From positions 1 to 7,796 of the forward strand of contig CALWAA010000048.1 of assembly GCA_944372725.1 (NCBI GenBank): a stretch of 7,796 nucleotides of DNA. Direction: 5' to 3'. This document shows positions 1 through 5,735 of this stretch, piece by piece; the first letter of the stretch is position 1, and each line of letters starts with the position of its first letter. This DNA is from an uncultured Bacilli bacterium (GTDB lineage Bacteria > Bacillota_I > Bacilli_A > RF39 > UBA660). The translations under genes and the position numbers were made by a program. Below the pieces are notes generated by a model, which did not search any database, was not told the origin of the DNA, and saw only the letters and a list, made by a program, of their open reading frames with translations.

Positions 1-41
1 GACTCCTCCATATCAATTTCTTGTTTGATTACATTAATCAT
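1..41 (-). CDS. 5' end of an unidentified protein gene (partial)
   Basis: On the minus strand an ATG at 41 opens a frame reading MINVIKQEIDMEES that runs off the left edge of the window. A ribosome binding site (GAAAGG inside AGAAGAAAGG, 51-60) sits 9 nt upstream of the ATG, which supports a true start. Only 13 complete codons are visible, so no family can be assigned. The gene lies downstream of the tRNA-Leu on the same strand, separated by about 108 bp of hairpin-rich sequence, so it may be cotranscribed with the tRNA by readthrough or have its own promoter; I see no convincing separate promoter. Confidence 0.5.
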   Translation of the reverse strand, partial: MINVIKQEIDMEE

Positions 42-61
42 AAGCACCAACCTTTCTTCTA

Positions 62-109
62 GGTTGATTTTTTCATAAAAACGAAAAAATCAATCATTTC
101 TGATTGATT
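62..109 (-). terminator. Hairpin pair behind the tRNA; terminator with possible alternative fold
   Basis: On the minus strand a perfect 9-bp stem (AATCAATCA / TGATTGATT, plus positions 101-109 and 88-96) closes a GAAA tetraloop and is followed by a T-rich run (TTTTCGTTTTT), the layout of a weak intrinsic terminator for the tRNA transcript. The 3' arm of this hairpin can also pair with positions 62-74 (GTTGATTTTTT against AAAAAATCAAC, one mismatch in the lower stem). The two hairpins are therefore mutually exclusive, as in an attenuator. This may be coincidence in such A+T-rich DNA. Confidence 0.5.
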
Positions 110-117
110 CCTATATC

Positions 118-138
118 AAAAGTTCGAATAGTTCGAAC
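118..138 (-). terminator. Short hairpin just 3' of tRNA-Leu
   Basis: Minus strand: GTTCGAA, loop CTA, TTCGAAC (7-bp perfect stem, 122-138) followed by TTTT. It starts 12 nt after the tRNA 3' end, so it could be a first terminator or a processing/stability hairpin. The T run is short, so termination here would be weak; the hairpin at 88-109 could act as backup. Confidence 0.45.
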
Positions 139-149
139 AGATTTCCCAA

Positions 150-236
150 TGGTGCCTGTGGTGGGACTCGAACCCACACGATATTGCTACCACTGGATTT
201 TGAGTCCAGCGCGTCTACCAATTCCGCCACACAGGC
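150..236 (-). tRNA. tRNA-Leu (anticodon CAA), CCA encoded
   Basis: Reading the minus strand from 236, the acceptor stem GCCTGTG pairs with CACAGGC near the 3' end. The D arm contains GGCGGAATTGGTAGACGC, and the anticodon stem CTGGA/TCCAG encloses the loop CTCAAAA, giving anticodon CAA. A long class II variable arm follows, as expected for leucine. The T arm (GTGGG, loop TTCGAGT, CCCAC) is standard, and the discriminator A and CCA are encoded. Total length is 87 nt. It decodes UUG codons. It is transcribed divergently from the PAP2 gene and has an extended -10 promoter at 250-258. Confidence 0.97.
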
Positions 237-249
237 AAATAACAAACTA

Positions 250-258
250 ATTATAACA
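250..258 (-). promoter_or_regulatory. Extended -10 promoter for tRNA-Leu
   Basis: Minus strand TGTTATAAT (TGn plus a perfect TATAAT at 250-255) lies about 13 nt before the mature tRNA 5' end. No good -35 is visible at 16-18 bp, which is common for extended -10 promoters. Confidence 0.65.
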
Positions 259-300
259 TAAAATTTCTGTTTATACTAGATAAAAGGATAAGTTTTAGTA

Positions 301-306
301 TATAAT
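301..306 (+). promoter_or_regulatory. -10 box close to the PAP2 start codon
   Basis: TATAAT at 301-306 ends 6 nt before the GTG at 313, so a transcript starting at the usual distance would begin at or next to the start codon. There is no recognisable -35 (278-283 reads AGATAA) and no Shine-Dalgarno at a working distance. In such A+T-rich DNA the match could be chance. Confidence 0.35.
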
Positions 307-312
307 AATAAA

Positions 313-912
313 GTGATGATTATGATATTAAATTTTATTATGATATTTATATTATTTTTAGTATGGTCTATTTTTATGTTAAAAGGAAGATTAAACAATT
401 TAGATAACAATTTTTATAATAAAATAAAAATTACCAATTTAAAGACAACCATATTTAAAATAATTACGAATTTAGCCAGTGCTAAATTTGTAGCTCTGTT
501 ATGTTTAATTTTATTAATATTTGTAAAAAATAAATCAATTCCTATTACCATTATCATAAATATGATAATTATGTGGGGATTAATTGGTATATTGAAAAAT
601 ATTTTTAAAAGAGAAAGACCAAACATAAATAGATTAGTTGACGAAAAGGGTTATTCTTATCCATCAGGACATACAATGACTGCTACAATATTTTATGGTT
701 TTATCATTTTTTTAATCATGATTAGTAATTTAGTGTTACCTTTAAAATGGATATTAACTATCTTACTAGCATTATTAATAATACTAGTTGGGTATACAAG
801 AGTATATTTAGGAGTCCATTATCTAAGTGATGTAATTGGAGCCATTCTTTTTGGAAGTAGCTATTTACTACTGTACATTTACTTTACTTATTTTATTTTA
901 AGTCTTTTTTAA
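313..912 (+). CDS. PAP2-family membrane phosphatase (undecaprenyl-PP / lipid phosphate phosphatase type)
   Basis: A 199-residue polytopic membrane protein with the complete three-part PAP2 signature: K-x6-RP (K95 to R102-P103), PSGH (117-120, catalytic His120) and T/SR-x5-H-x3-D (R163, His169, Asp173). About five to six hydrophobic helices are visible (near 5-23, 55-72, 76-94, 122-138, 145-160, 175-197). The family removes phosphate from lipid phosphates or diphosphates at the outer membrane face; in Bacillota typical substrates are undecaprenyl diphosphate (BcrC-like) or phosphatidylglycerol phosphate, and the sequence does not tell which. Possible starts are GTG 313, ATG 316 and ATG 322. 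None has a clear ribosome binding site, so the exact start is uncertain and a leaderless mRNA is possible. The next gene is the LCP ligase 55 bp downstream, with its own promoter. Recycling undecaprenyl carrier would fit next to an LCP enzyme, but the link is inferred from position only. Confidence 0.9.
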   Translation: MMIMILNFIMIFILFLVWSIFMLKGRLNNLDNNFYNKIKITNLKTTIFKIITNLASAKFVALLCLILLIFVKNKSIPITIIINMIIMWGLIGILKNIFKRERPNINRLVDEKGYSYPSGHTMTATIFYGFIIFLIMISNLVLPLKWILTILLALLIILVGYTRVYLGVHYLSDVIGAILFGSSYLLLYIYFTYFILSLF

Positions 913-934
913 ATTTTCTAATTTTGGTGGAATA

Positions 935-943
935 TGATATAAT
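935..943 (+). promoter_or_regulatory. Extended -10 promoter for the LCP gene
   Basis: TGATATAAT (TGn plus perfect TATAAT at 938-943) lies 25 bp before the ATG at 968. The -35 region is T-rich but poor. A start near 950 leaves a leader just long enough for the AAGGAG at 955-960. Confidence 0.6.
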
Positions 944-967
944 AATGTTACAAAAAGGAGATGTAGT

Positions 968-2392
968 ATGGCCAAAAGAAAAGAAAAAGTTATGCCATTT
1001 TTAAAATTTTTAGCGATTGCAATGGCAATTATAACAATCATTACGTTATGCTTATTTTATTTTATTGATATATTACCTGGTGAATATTTCTTAGTATTAT
1101 GTGTACTATTAATATTATTTAATATCATTTTTTCTTGTTTGATATTAGTAAGAAGAGGGGCCAAAAGGCGAGCGGTTGGAACAGTATTATCCATTTTATA
1201 TATTATTTTATTGGTCCTAGTAATTATTTATGAATTAAATACCATCGGCTTTTTAAAAAAATTAGGCTTTGTTAATTACAAAACAGAAAATTACAGTGTT
1301 CTAGTTTTAAAAGATAGTAAATATGAAGAATTATCAGATTTAGATGGTAAGACGATGGGAAGTCTAGAATTTACATCCGATGGATTAAAAGACGCAAAAG
1401 AAAAAATTGAAAAAAATATTACTATTGATTTTAAAACAACAAGTGATATTACCGCTTTAAAAGAATCTTTCTTAAAGGAAGAAATTGCTAGCATGTTAAT
1501 TGAAGATTCTATGTTAGCAATGCTTAATGAAAGTGATAGTAATTTTGCTAATAGTTATAAAGTAATTTATGATTTTTCTTTAGATGTCGAAACAGAAGAT
1601 ATAGCAAGTGAAGTAGACATTACCAAAGATGCTTTTAATATTTATGTTTCTGGAATTGATACTTATGGTTCTGTAAGTAGTGTATCGAGAAGTGATGTAA
1701 ATATGATTATTACGGTAAATCCTAAAACTCATAAAATTTTAATCACTTCTATTCCCAGAGATTACTATGTAACTCTAGCTGGAAAAAATGCTAAAGATAA
1801 ATTAACTCATGCGGGAATATATGGAATTGAAGAAAGTGTTGCAACTCTAGAAAATTTATTAGATATTAATATTAACTATTATGTTAAAGTAAACTTTACA
1901 TCTGTCATTGATATTGTTGATGCGTTAGGTGGTGTAAATGTCTATTCCAAATATAGCTTTACAAGCCAAGATGGATATTACTATAATCAAGGATACAATA
2001 GTGTTGATGGTAAAAAAGCTTTATCATTTGTAAGAGAACGTAAATCATTTAGTGAAGGGGATAGAACTAGAGTAGAAAATCAAGCTGCAATGATAGAAGC
2101 TTTAATAAATAAAGCAATAAGTCCAAGTATTATAACGAGATATACAAGCTTACTAAATGCTTTATCTAACTCATTCATAACCAATTTAAAAACAGAAGAT
2201 ATCACTAATTTTATTAAAATGCAAATTGATGATATGCCATCATGGGATATAGAAAATATCAGTTTAAATGGAAGAGATGGATTTGATTATACTTATTCTT
2301 ATGGTGGAACCAAATTATATGTAATGATACCTGATAATGAAACCGTAATTAATGCAACGAATAAAATTGAGACAATATTAAAAGAGGAGTAA
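968..2392 (+). CDS. LytR-CpsA-Psr (LCP) family cell-wall glycopolymer ligase, CpsA-like architecture
   Basis: LCP enzymes transfer undecaprenyl-linked polymers such as teichoic acids or capsule onto peptidoglycan outside the membrane. The 474-residue protein starts with a basic stretch and three hydrophobic helices (about 11-33, 38-61, 72-90). A 110-residue accessory region follows (about 105-215; DLDGKTMG at 124-131 recalls periplasmic-binding-type folds), then the LCP domain (about 222-474). LCP signatures seen are GID at 229-231, RSD at 241-243, SIPRDYYV with R264 and D265, K278, and the RERKSFSEGDRTRVENQ block at 356-372 with the conserved arginines R356, R358, R366 and R368. Three helices plus an accessory domain and a length near 480 match streptococcal CpsA/Cps2A rather than one-helix LytR types. 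AAGGAG (955-960) is 7 nt from the ATG. The stop codon lies inside the loop of the shared terminator. The polymer it attaches cannot be read from the sequence. Confidence 0.93.
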   Translation: MAKRKEKVMPFLKFLAIAMAIITIITLCLFYFIDILPGEYFLVLCVLLILFNIIFSCLILVRRGAKRRAVGTVLSILYIILLVLVIIYELNTIGFLKKLGFVNYKTENYSVLVLKDSKYEELSDLDGKTMGSLEFTSDGLKDAKEKIEKNITIDFKTTSDITALKESFLKEEIASMLIEDSMLAMLNESDSNFANSYKVIYDFSLDVETEDIASEVDITKDAFNIYVSGIDTYGSVSSVSRSDVNMIITVNPKTHKILITSIPRDYYVTLAGKNAKDKLTHAGIYGIEESVATLENLLDININYYVKVNFTSVIDIVDALGGVNVYSKYSFTSQDGYYYNQGYNSVDGKKALSFVRERKSFSEGDRTRVENQAAMIEALINKAISPSIITRYTSLLNALSNSFITNLKTEDITNFIKMQIDDMPSWDIENISLNGRDGFDYTYSYGGTKLYVMIPDNETVINATNKIETILKEE

Positions 2393-2404
2393 CATCCTCT
2401 TTTT
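2380..2404. terminator. Bidirectional intrinsic terminator shared by convergent genes
   Basis: A perfect 9-bp stem (AAAAGAGGA at 2380-2388 with TCCTCTTTT at 2395-2403) encloses a 6-nt loop and ends in T5 on the plus strand and T4 on the minus strand. The LCP stop codon (2390-2392) is in the loop, and the metallophosphoesterase stop codon begins in the opposite arm. Confidence 0.8.
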
Positions 2405-3227
2405 AATAATTGTATAAACGATAAAAATTAATAGATGGTTTATTAAATAGTCTAAAACTAAAATTTTCTGTACCAATACCACTAGAAATATAAAGCATTT
2501 GATGATTTACTTCATAATAATCATTAATATAAGTTTGCGCTCCCTCTTTTTTTATAATACCGCCAATAAACGGTATTTTTATTTGCCCACCCATGGAGTG
2601 CCCAGCTAATACTAAATCACTATTATCAATATGAGAAATAAAGTCAGGTTCATGCACTAAAGTAATCGTAAAGTAATCATTATTATATAATTCACTAATA
2701 TCATTCGTATTAGTAAGACCAACAATATTGATTGGTGTATTACTATTATCATATACTAAATAAGAGCTATTATCTAATAGTAGGAAATTAGAATTTTCTA
2801 AAATACTTTGATATTCTTCTAAATACTTTTTATCATAATCACCAATAACCGCAAATTTAAACAATCTAGCTTCCAACTTATTGAAATATTTAGTAACTAT
2901 TTTGATGTCATCATCACTAATATCATCACTATCAAATAAATCTCCCGTAAAAACAAGAATATCAGGTTTAAGCATATTAATTTCTTCTACTAGTTTTTTT
3001 AAATCATCTTCAAAAGTAGTTCTTCCATAATGAATGTCAGAAAAGTGAATTATTTTGAAACCATTATAATCACCATTCATATTTTCACTAATAATAGCTC
3101 TTTCATGAACTACTAATCCTTTTGTATTAATATATCTAGCATAAATAAAAAGAAGAAATAAAATAATGATGAAAAAAAGCAATATTTTAACTCCTCTTCT
3201 AGGTTTAACTTTAATTTTTTTCTCCAT
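2403..3227 (-). CDS. Membrane-anchored metallophosphoesterase (YkuE-like) with altered metal ligands
   Basis: A 274-residue protein with a basic N-terminus, one membrane helix (about 14-30) and a calcineurin-like phosphoesterase domain facing outward. Family motifs present are D64-I-H66, GDLFD (95-99, metal-bridging D96), H192 in VHEP, and H210 in LAGHSMGGQ. Two usual motifs are altered. GNHD is GDYD (129-132), so the Asn metal ligand is Asp and the catalytic His is Tyr. The last GHxH is GHSM, so the final His is Met212. I checked both codons on the minus strand. Relatives such as YkuE act on nucleotides or lipid head groups and bind two metals; this one may bind a single metal, prefer another substrate, or be inactive. 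GGAGGA (3234-3239) overlaps the end of the upstream CPBP gene and is 6 nt from the ATG. The two genes are 3 bp apart and surely cotranscribed. Confidence 0.87.
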   Translation of the reverse strand: MEKKIKVKPRRGVKILLFFIIILFLLFIYARYINTKGLVVHERAIISENMNGDYNGFKIIHFSDIHYGRTTFEDDLKKLVEEINMLKPDILVFTGDLFDSDDISDDDIKIVTKYFNKLEARLFKFAVIGDYDKKYLEEYQSILENSNFLLLDNSSYLVYDNSNTPINIVGLTNTNDISELYNNDYFTITLVHEPDFISHIDNSDLVLAGHSMGGQIKIPFIGGIIKKEGAQTYINDYYEVNHQMLYISSGIGTENFSFRLFNKPSINFYRLYNY

Positions 3228-3230
3228 AAC

Positions 3231-3938
3231 TTATCCTCCAATTAAAGAAAGAAGTAACAATAAAATAACACATAAAGCATTATGAAACATATGTGCAAAA
3301 TAAGAAGTATAAATATTATCTGTTTCATAAAAAGCTTTAGCAAAGAAAAATCCTAGGGCACTATATGGAAATAAATATAATAATTCTTGCCAATTAAAAG
3401 TACCATGAGATAGCAAAGCAAAAAAATTAGAAATATGAGCAGACCCAAATATGAGAGCCGTTACAATTGCAAAAACATACCATTTCGAAAAAGCTTTTTT
3501 AAAACTAGCCCGAAAAGTAATTTCTTCAACGAGTGGTCCCACAAAAACCATTGTAATGATACTACTAACAGGATAAAGAGCAATTAAATTTCGATTAGCT
3601 TCTTCATTAGTTGCAATATCTCCTGAAAAACTAGAAACGATGATATTACAAATAAACATAATTCCCAGACCAATAATCCAATTTTTTAAAGCAATTTTAA
3701 GATATTCTTTTTTAAAATTTTTAAAATCATGAATTAATCTTTTGCGATAAAGAATACCCAAAACTACTAACAATAAAACATATACAAATATTTGGGCAAT
3801 TGTTGCGATAACAATATTGCTATGATAATAAAAATCTGCTAAAAGAATAGAGGCGATTATCATTGTAACAAAGTAAAGTAAAATAGTACCTAATCCTTTT
3901 AAAAATTCTAATATTTTAATCTCTATATTCTCCATCAT
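3231..3938 (-). CDS. CPBP family intramembrane glutamic protease (Abi/CAAX type)
   Basis: A 235-residue polytopic membrane protein (helices near 15-35, 43-63, 87-103, 122-136, 155-170, 185-202 and 218-233). It has the motifs of the CPBP/Abi family: EE-x3-R (E138, E139, R143), F-x3-H (F164, H168) and H-x3-N (H216, N220). Eukaryotic relatives (Rce1) cleave CAAX proteins. Bacterial members act in bacteriocin self-immunity, protein secretion or membrane stress, and their substrates are mostly unknown. The frame is open up to a TTG at 4019, but AGAAGAAGGG (3941-3950) places the start at ATG 3938, with ATG 3935 as an equally possible second choice. It is first in an operon with the metallophosphoesterase and divergent from the pilus-like operon. 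A protease beside an exported-filament operon is suggestive, but nothing in the sequence ties them together. Confidence 0.88.
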   Translation of the reverse strand: MMENIEIKILEFLKGLGTILLYFVTMIIASILLADFYYHSNIVIATIAQIFVYVLLLVVLGILYRKRLIHDFKNFKKEYLKIALKNWIIGLGIMFICNIIVSSFSGDIATNEEANRNLIALYPVSSIITMVFVGPLVEEITFRASFKKAFSKWYVFAIVTALIFGSAHISNFFALLSHGTFNWQELLYLFPYSALGFFFAKAFYETDNIYTSYFAHMFHNALCVILLLLLSLIGG

Positions 3939-3940
3939 AT

Positions 3941-3950
3941 CAACCCTTCT
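3941..3950 (-). promoter_or_regulatory. Ribosome binding site that fixes the CPBP start
   Basis: Minus strand AGAAGAAGGG, with the GGG 2-5 nt-scale upstream region TGAT separating it from ATG 3938 and 3 nt more from ATG 3935. No such site precedes the upstream TTG (4019) or the ATG at 3992, so the 27-residue N-terminal extension is unlikely to be translated. Confidence 0.75.
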
Positions 3951-3959
3951 TCTAAAATA

Positions 3960-3989
3960 AATATAACACAAAAAAGAGAGAATATACAA
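3960..3989 (-). promoter_or_regulatory. Promoter for the CPBP-metallophosphoesterase operon
   Basis: Minus strand: extended -10 TGTTATATT (TATATT at 3960-3965) with a moderate -35 TTGTAT (3984-3989) at 18 bp. A start near 3953 would leave a very short leader carrying the ribosome binding site. It is divergent from the pilus-like operon promoter. Confidence 0.5.
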
Positions 3990-4027
3990 CATATTTAGAC
4001 TAATTTTACAAAATACCAATGTACTTA

Positions 4028-4056
4028 TTGATATTTTACCAAAAATTAGTTATAAT
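4028..4056 (+). promoter_or_regulatory. Strong SigA-type promoter of the pilus-like operon
   Basis: TTGATA (4028-4033, 5 of 6 to consensus), a 17-bp spacer and a perfect TATAAT (4051-4056). This is the best plus-strand promoter in the window. Transcription should start near 4063, giving a leader of about 30 nt with an AAAAGGAGG site (4076-4083). High constitutive expression fits a structural subunit as first gene. Confidence 0.85.
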
Positions 4057-4092
4057 AAATAATAGAAAAAAGGTAAAAGGAGGAAAAGATAT

Positions 4093-4377
4093 ATGAAAGA
4101 AGCAACAGGAGAATTAAATATGACAGTTATTACTGTAGTAGCAATCGCGGCTGTAGCTGCATTCTTCTATGCGTTTGTATGGCCAAACATTAAGACATCA
4201 ATTAATAGGAGTACCATTTGTGCTAGTGCATGGGGCTGTACAAATTGTGATGGTAAAAATTGTACCTGTACCTATTGTAAAGAAGATGGTGACGAGTATA
4301 ATTGTACACAAACTGCTACTATTACTTGTCCAGACCAATCTAACAGTGGAAACAACAGTACCAATGGTAGTAATTAA
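4093..4377 (+). CDS. Short Cys-rich single-helix protein, candidate major pilin-like subunit (paralogue 1)
   Basis: A 94-residue protein I cannot assign to a named family. It has a 6-10 residue start (MKEATGELN), one membrane helix (about 10-30) ending in WP (30-31), and a small outer domain with eight cysteines (43, 49, 52, 57, 59, 62, 71, 79). The C-terminal tail is rich in Ser, Asn and Gly (83-94). A short charged leader followed at once by a helix and a small disulfide-prone head is the plan of Flp/type IV pilins, although the Glu at +5 after the presumed cleavage Gly6 is missing. The next gene is a clear paralogue. First position behind a strong promoter with an excellent AAGGAGG site (4077-4083, 9 nt from ATG) suggests an abundant product. 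Alternatives: a small membrane-anchored surface protein unrelated to pili. Confidence 0.75.
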   Translation: MKEATGELNMTVITVVAIAAVAAFFYAFVWPNIKTSINRSTICASAWGCTNCDGKNCTCTYCKEDGDEYNCTQTATITCPDQSNSGNNSTNGSN

Positions 4378-4385
4378 AAAGGTAT

Positions 4386-4410
4386 TTTAAATTATTTGAA
4401 CTAATTTAAA
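4386..4410 (+). other. AU-only hairpin between the two pilin-like genes
   Basis: TTTAAATTA (4386-4394), a 7-nt loop and TAATTTAAA (4402-4410) form a perfect 9-bp stem 9 nt after the first stop codon and shortly before the next ribosome binding site. It has no T run, so it is not a standard terminator; it could be a processing or 3'-end stabilising element that allows unequal expression of the two genes. Confidence 0.4.
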
Positions 4411-4428
4411 CTATAAAAGGAGGAAAAT

Positions 4429-4692
4429 ATGAAAGAGGCAACAGGGGAACTTAATTTAACAGTAATTGTTGTTACAATAGTGGCTTTGTTGTCCTTTTTT
4501 TTCTTCACAATATTATGGCCAACTATCAGAAGTAACTTTGCCAAAGAGACTAGGTGTGATGAAGCAATTTGTCCATGTCCTGAAAAAGATTCACAAGGAA
4601 ATTGTGTTGTTCCTGAAAATGGAGAGGTGACTTGTACTTATACTGATAGCAACGGCACAAAGCATGATATTACATGCGCTTGGAAAGGCTAA
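4429..4692 (+). CDS. Short Cys-rich single-helix protein, candidate pilin-like subunit (paralogue 2)
   Basis: An 87-residue protein whose start MKEATGELNLTVI is nearly identical to that of the preceding gene. It has a membrane helix (about 10-30) ending in the same WP (30-31) followed by a basic I-K/R stretch, and an outer domain with six cysteines (43, 48, 50, 59, 69, 83). The first outer Cys falls at residue 43 in both paralogues, but the heads otherwise diverge in sequence and length. This indicates tandem duplication, with conserved anchor/polymerisation region and varying exposed head, as seen in pilin families. AAAGGAGG (4416-4423) lies 5 nt before the ATG. It is cotranscribed with its neighbours. 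The function as a filament subunit is inferred from plan and context only. Confidence 0.75.
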   Translation: MKEATGELNLTVIVVTIVALLSFFFFTILWPTIRSNFAKETRCDEAICPCPEKDSQGNCVVPENGEVTCTYTDSNGTKHDITCAWKG

Positions 4693-4710
4693 TTGAGGTG
4701 GTAGAAAGAA

Positions 4711-5238
4711 ATGAAAGAGGCAGTAGGTGGCGTATCATTATTTAACATTGTCATTGTCTTTGTTCTACTTTTTGCTGGTTATATCAGTCTATCAATTAAC
4801 TATTCTAAGGCATATAATGTTAAAAATGAAATTATAAATATTATTAAAAATCAAGGGGGAGTATGTACTTCTGCAAATCCGAATAGAGATAATAATTGTT
4901 ATAATTTTAAAGAGCAAATCACAGATTATTTCAAGGAAGCAAATTATCGAAGTACCGGCGAATGTGATATAGATGAAGGATGGGTTGGCTTTAACAGAGA
5001 AGGATTAATTGATTATAACAATTCTGCTTTTTGTGTAAGAGCCGTAAGAGCAAATACCAATTCAGAACTTCCAAATGCCCTATATTATCAAATAAGAGTA
5101 TTTTATCAATTAGATTTACCGGTAATTAACAACTTTTTTGAATTTGTCATCTATGGTGAAACGGGAAGAATATATGAGCCAAATGAGTGTACAGAAGACG
5201 CAAGTAGTTACCCATGGTGTAGTGAGGTGAATTCATGA
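4711..5238 (+). CDS. TadE-like pseudopilin / minor pilin (paralogue A)
   Basis: A 175-residue protein with a short leader (MKEAVGG), one membrane helix (about 9-30) and then NYSKAYNVKNEIINII, which resembles the segment just after the helix in TadE/TadF pseudopilins. The outer domain holds six cysteines (52, 63, 85, 108, 160, 170) and ends in a strand-rich part, YYQIRVFYQLDLPVINNFFEF (125-145), which recurs in the next gene. TadE-type proteins are minor, prepilin-peptidase-processed components of Tad pili. GAGGTGG (4695-4701) lies 9 nt before the ATG. The last codons overlap the next gene in ATGA (5235-5238), so translation is probably coupled. The TGA stop also shows that TGA is not a sense codon here. 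The TadE assignment rests on topology, motif resemblance and context, not on a strong signature. Confidence 0.72.
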   Translation: MKEAVGGVSLFNIVIVFVLLFAGYISLSINYSKAYNVKNEIINIIKNQGGVCTSANPNRDNNCYNFKEQITDYFKEANYRSTGECDIDEGWVGFNREGLIDYNNSAFCVRAVRANTNSELPNALYYQIRVFYQLDLPVINNFFEFVIYGETGRIYEPNECTEDASSYPWCSEVNS

Positions 5239-5720
5239 GACATACAATAGGAGGAACATGGTTATTAGGACTAATGATTGTTTTTATCATGTTATTTGTA
5301 GGTTTTATTGTATTAACCATCAACTATTCAAGAACAGTTAAAATAAAAAATGAAATGATTGATATGATAGAAAAATATGAGGGCTTAAATAATTCATCTG
5401 TTGAGCTCGTCAATAATTATCTTCGGTATACAGGATATGACGCAACTGGAGTTTGTCTAACAGATGAAAATCAAACAGGTGTATATGGGGCATTAGATTT
5501 AGACGGAACGATGTTAGAACCAGCTCGTGAAGGCGTTAGATATTATTATTGTGTAAAAAAGTATGATGGAGCTAATACTAGTAATTATTATCAAATCACC
5601 GTTTTTTATAAATTTAATTTACCAGTGATAGGAAATGCTTCTGGTTTTACAGTGAAAGGAAGTACAAGCAATTTTCAATCAAACGATGATTCAGAATATG
5701 AAGATTCAATAGGAGATTAG
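5235..5720 (+). CDS. TadE-like pseudopilin / minor pilin (paralogue B)
   Basis: A 161-residue paralogue of the preceding protein. It has the start MRHTIGG, one helix (about 8-30), the post-helix segment NYSRTVKIKNEMIDMI (30-45), two cysteines (74 and 106), and the block YYQITVFYKFNLPVIGN (118-134), which lines up with YYQIRVFYQLDLPVINN of paralogue A. The tail is acidic (DDSEYEDSIGD). The start overlaps the previous stop by 4 bp, with GAGGTG at 5224-5229. Two non-identical TadE-like proteins side by side match the usual pairing of TadE with TadF in Tad loci. The assignment is by context and resemblance. Confidence 0.72.
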   Translation: MRHTIGGTWLLGLMIVFIMLFVGFIVLTINYSRTVKIKNEMIDMIEKYEGLNNSSVELVNNYLRYTGYDATGVCLTDENQTGVYGALDLDGTMLEPAREGVRYYYCVKKYDGANTSNYYQITVFYKFNLPVIGNASGFTVKGSTSNFQSNDDSEYEDSIGD

Positions 5721-5735
5721 AAAGAGGGAAACAAC

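Noticed and set aside
62..138. A T-box or other known riboswitch in front of the gene at 1-41.
   Set aside because: No T-box core motif or other conserved riboswitch core can be found in this short stretch.
414..626. A 70-codon open frame on the minus strand inside the PAP2 gene.
   Set aside because: It lies fully opposite a gene with complete catalytic motifs, has no ribosome binding site, and its composition mirrors the sense strand.
1291..1494. A 67-codon open frame on the minus strand inside the LCP gene.
   Set aside because: It lies opposite a well-supported domain, has no start signals and no recognisable product.
3939..4019. A 27-residue N-terminal extension of the CPBP protease from a TTG start.
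   Set aside because: No ribosome binding site precedes the TTG, the region holds the promoter, and AGAAGAAGGG sits just before the ATG at 3938.
4169..4390. A 73-codon open frame overlapping the first pilin-like gene in another frame.
   Set aside because: It has no ribosome binding site, and the overlapped frame has a strong one plus a clear paralogue next door.
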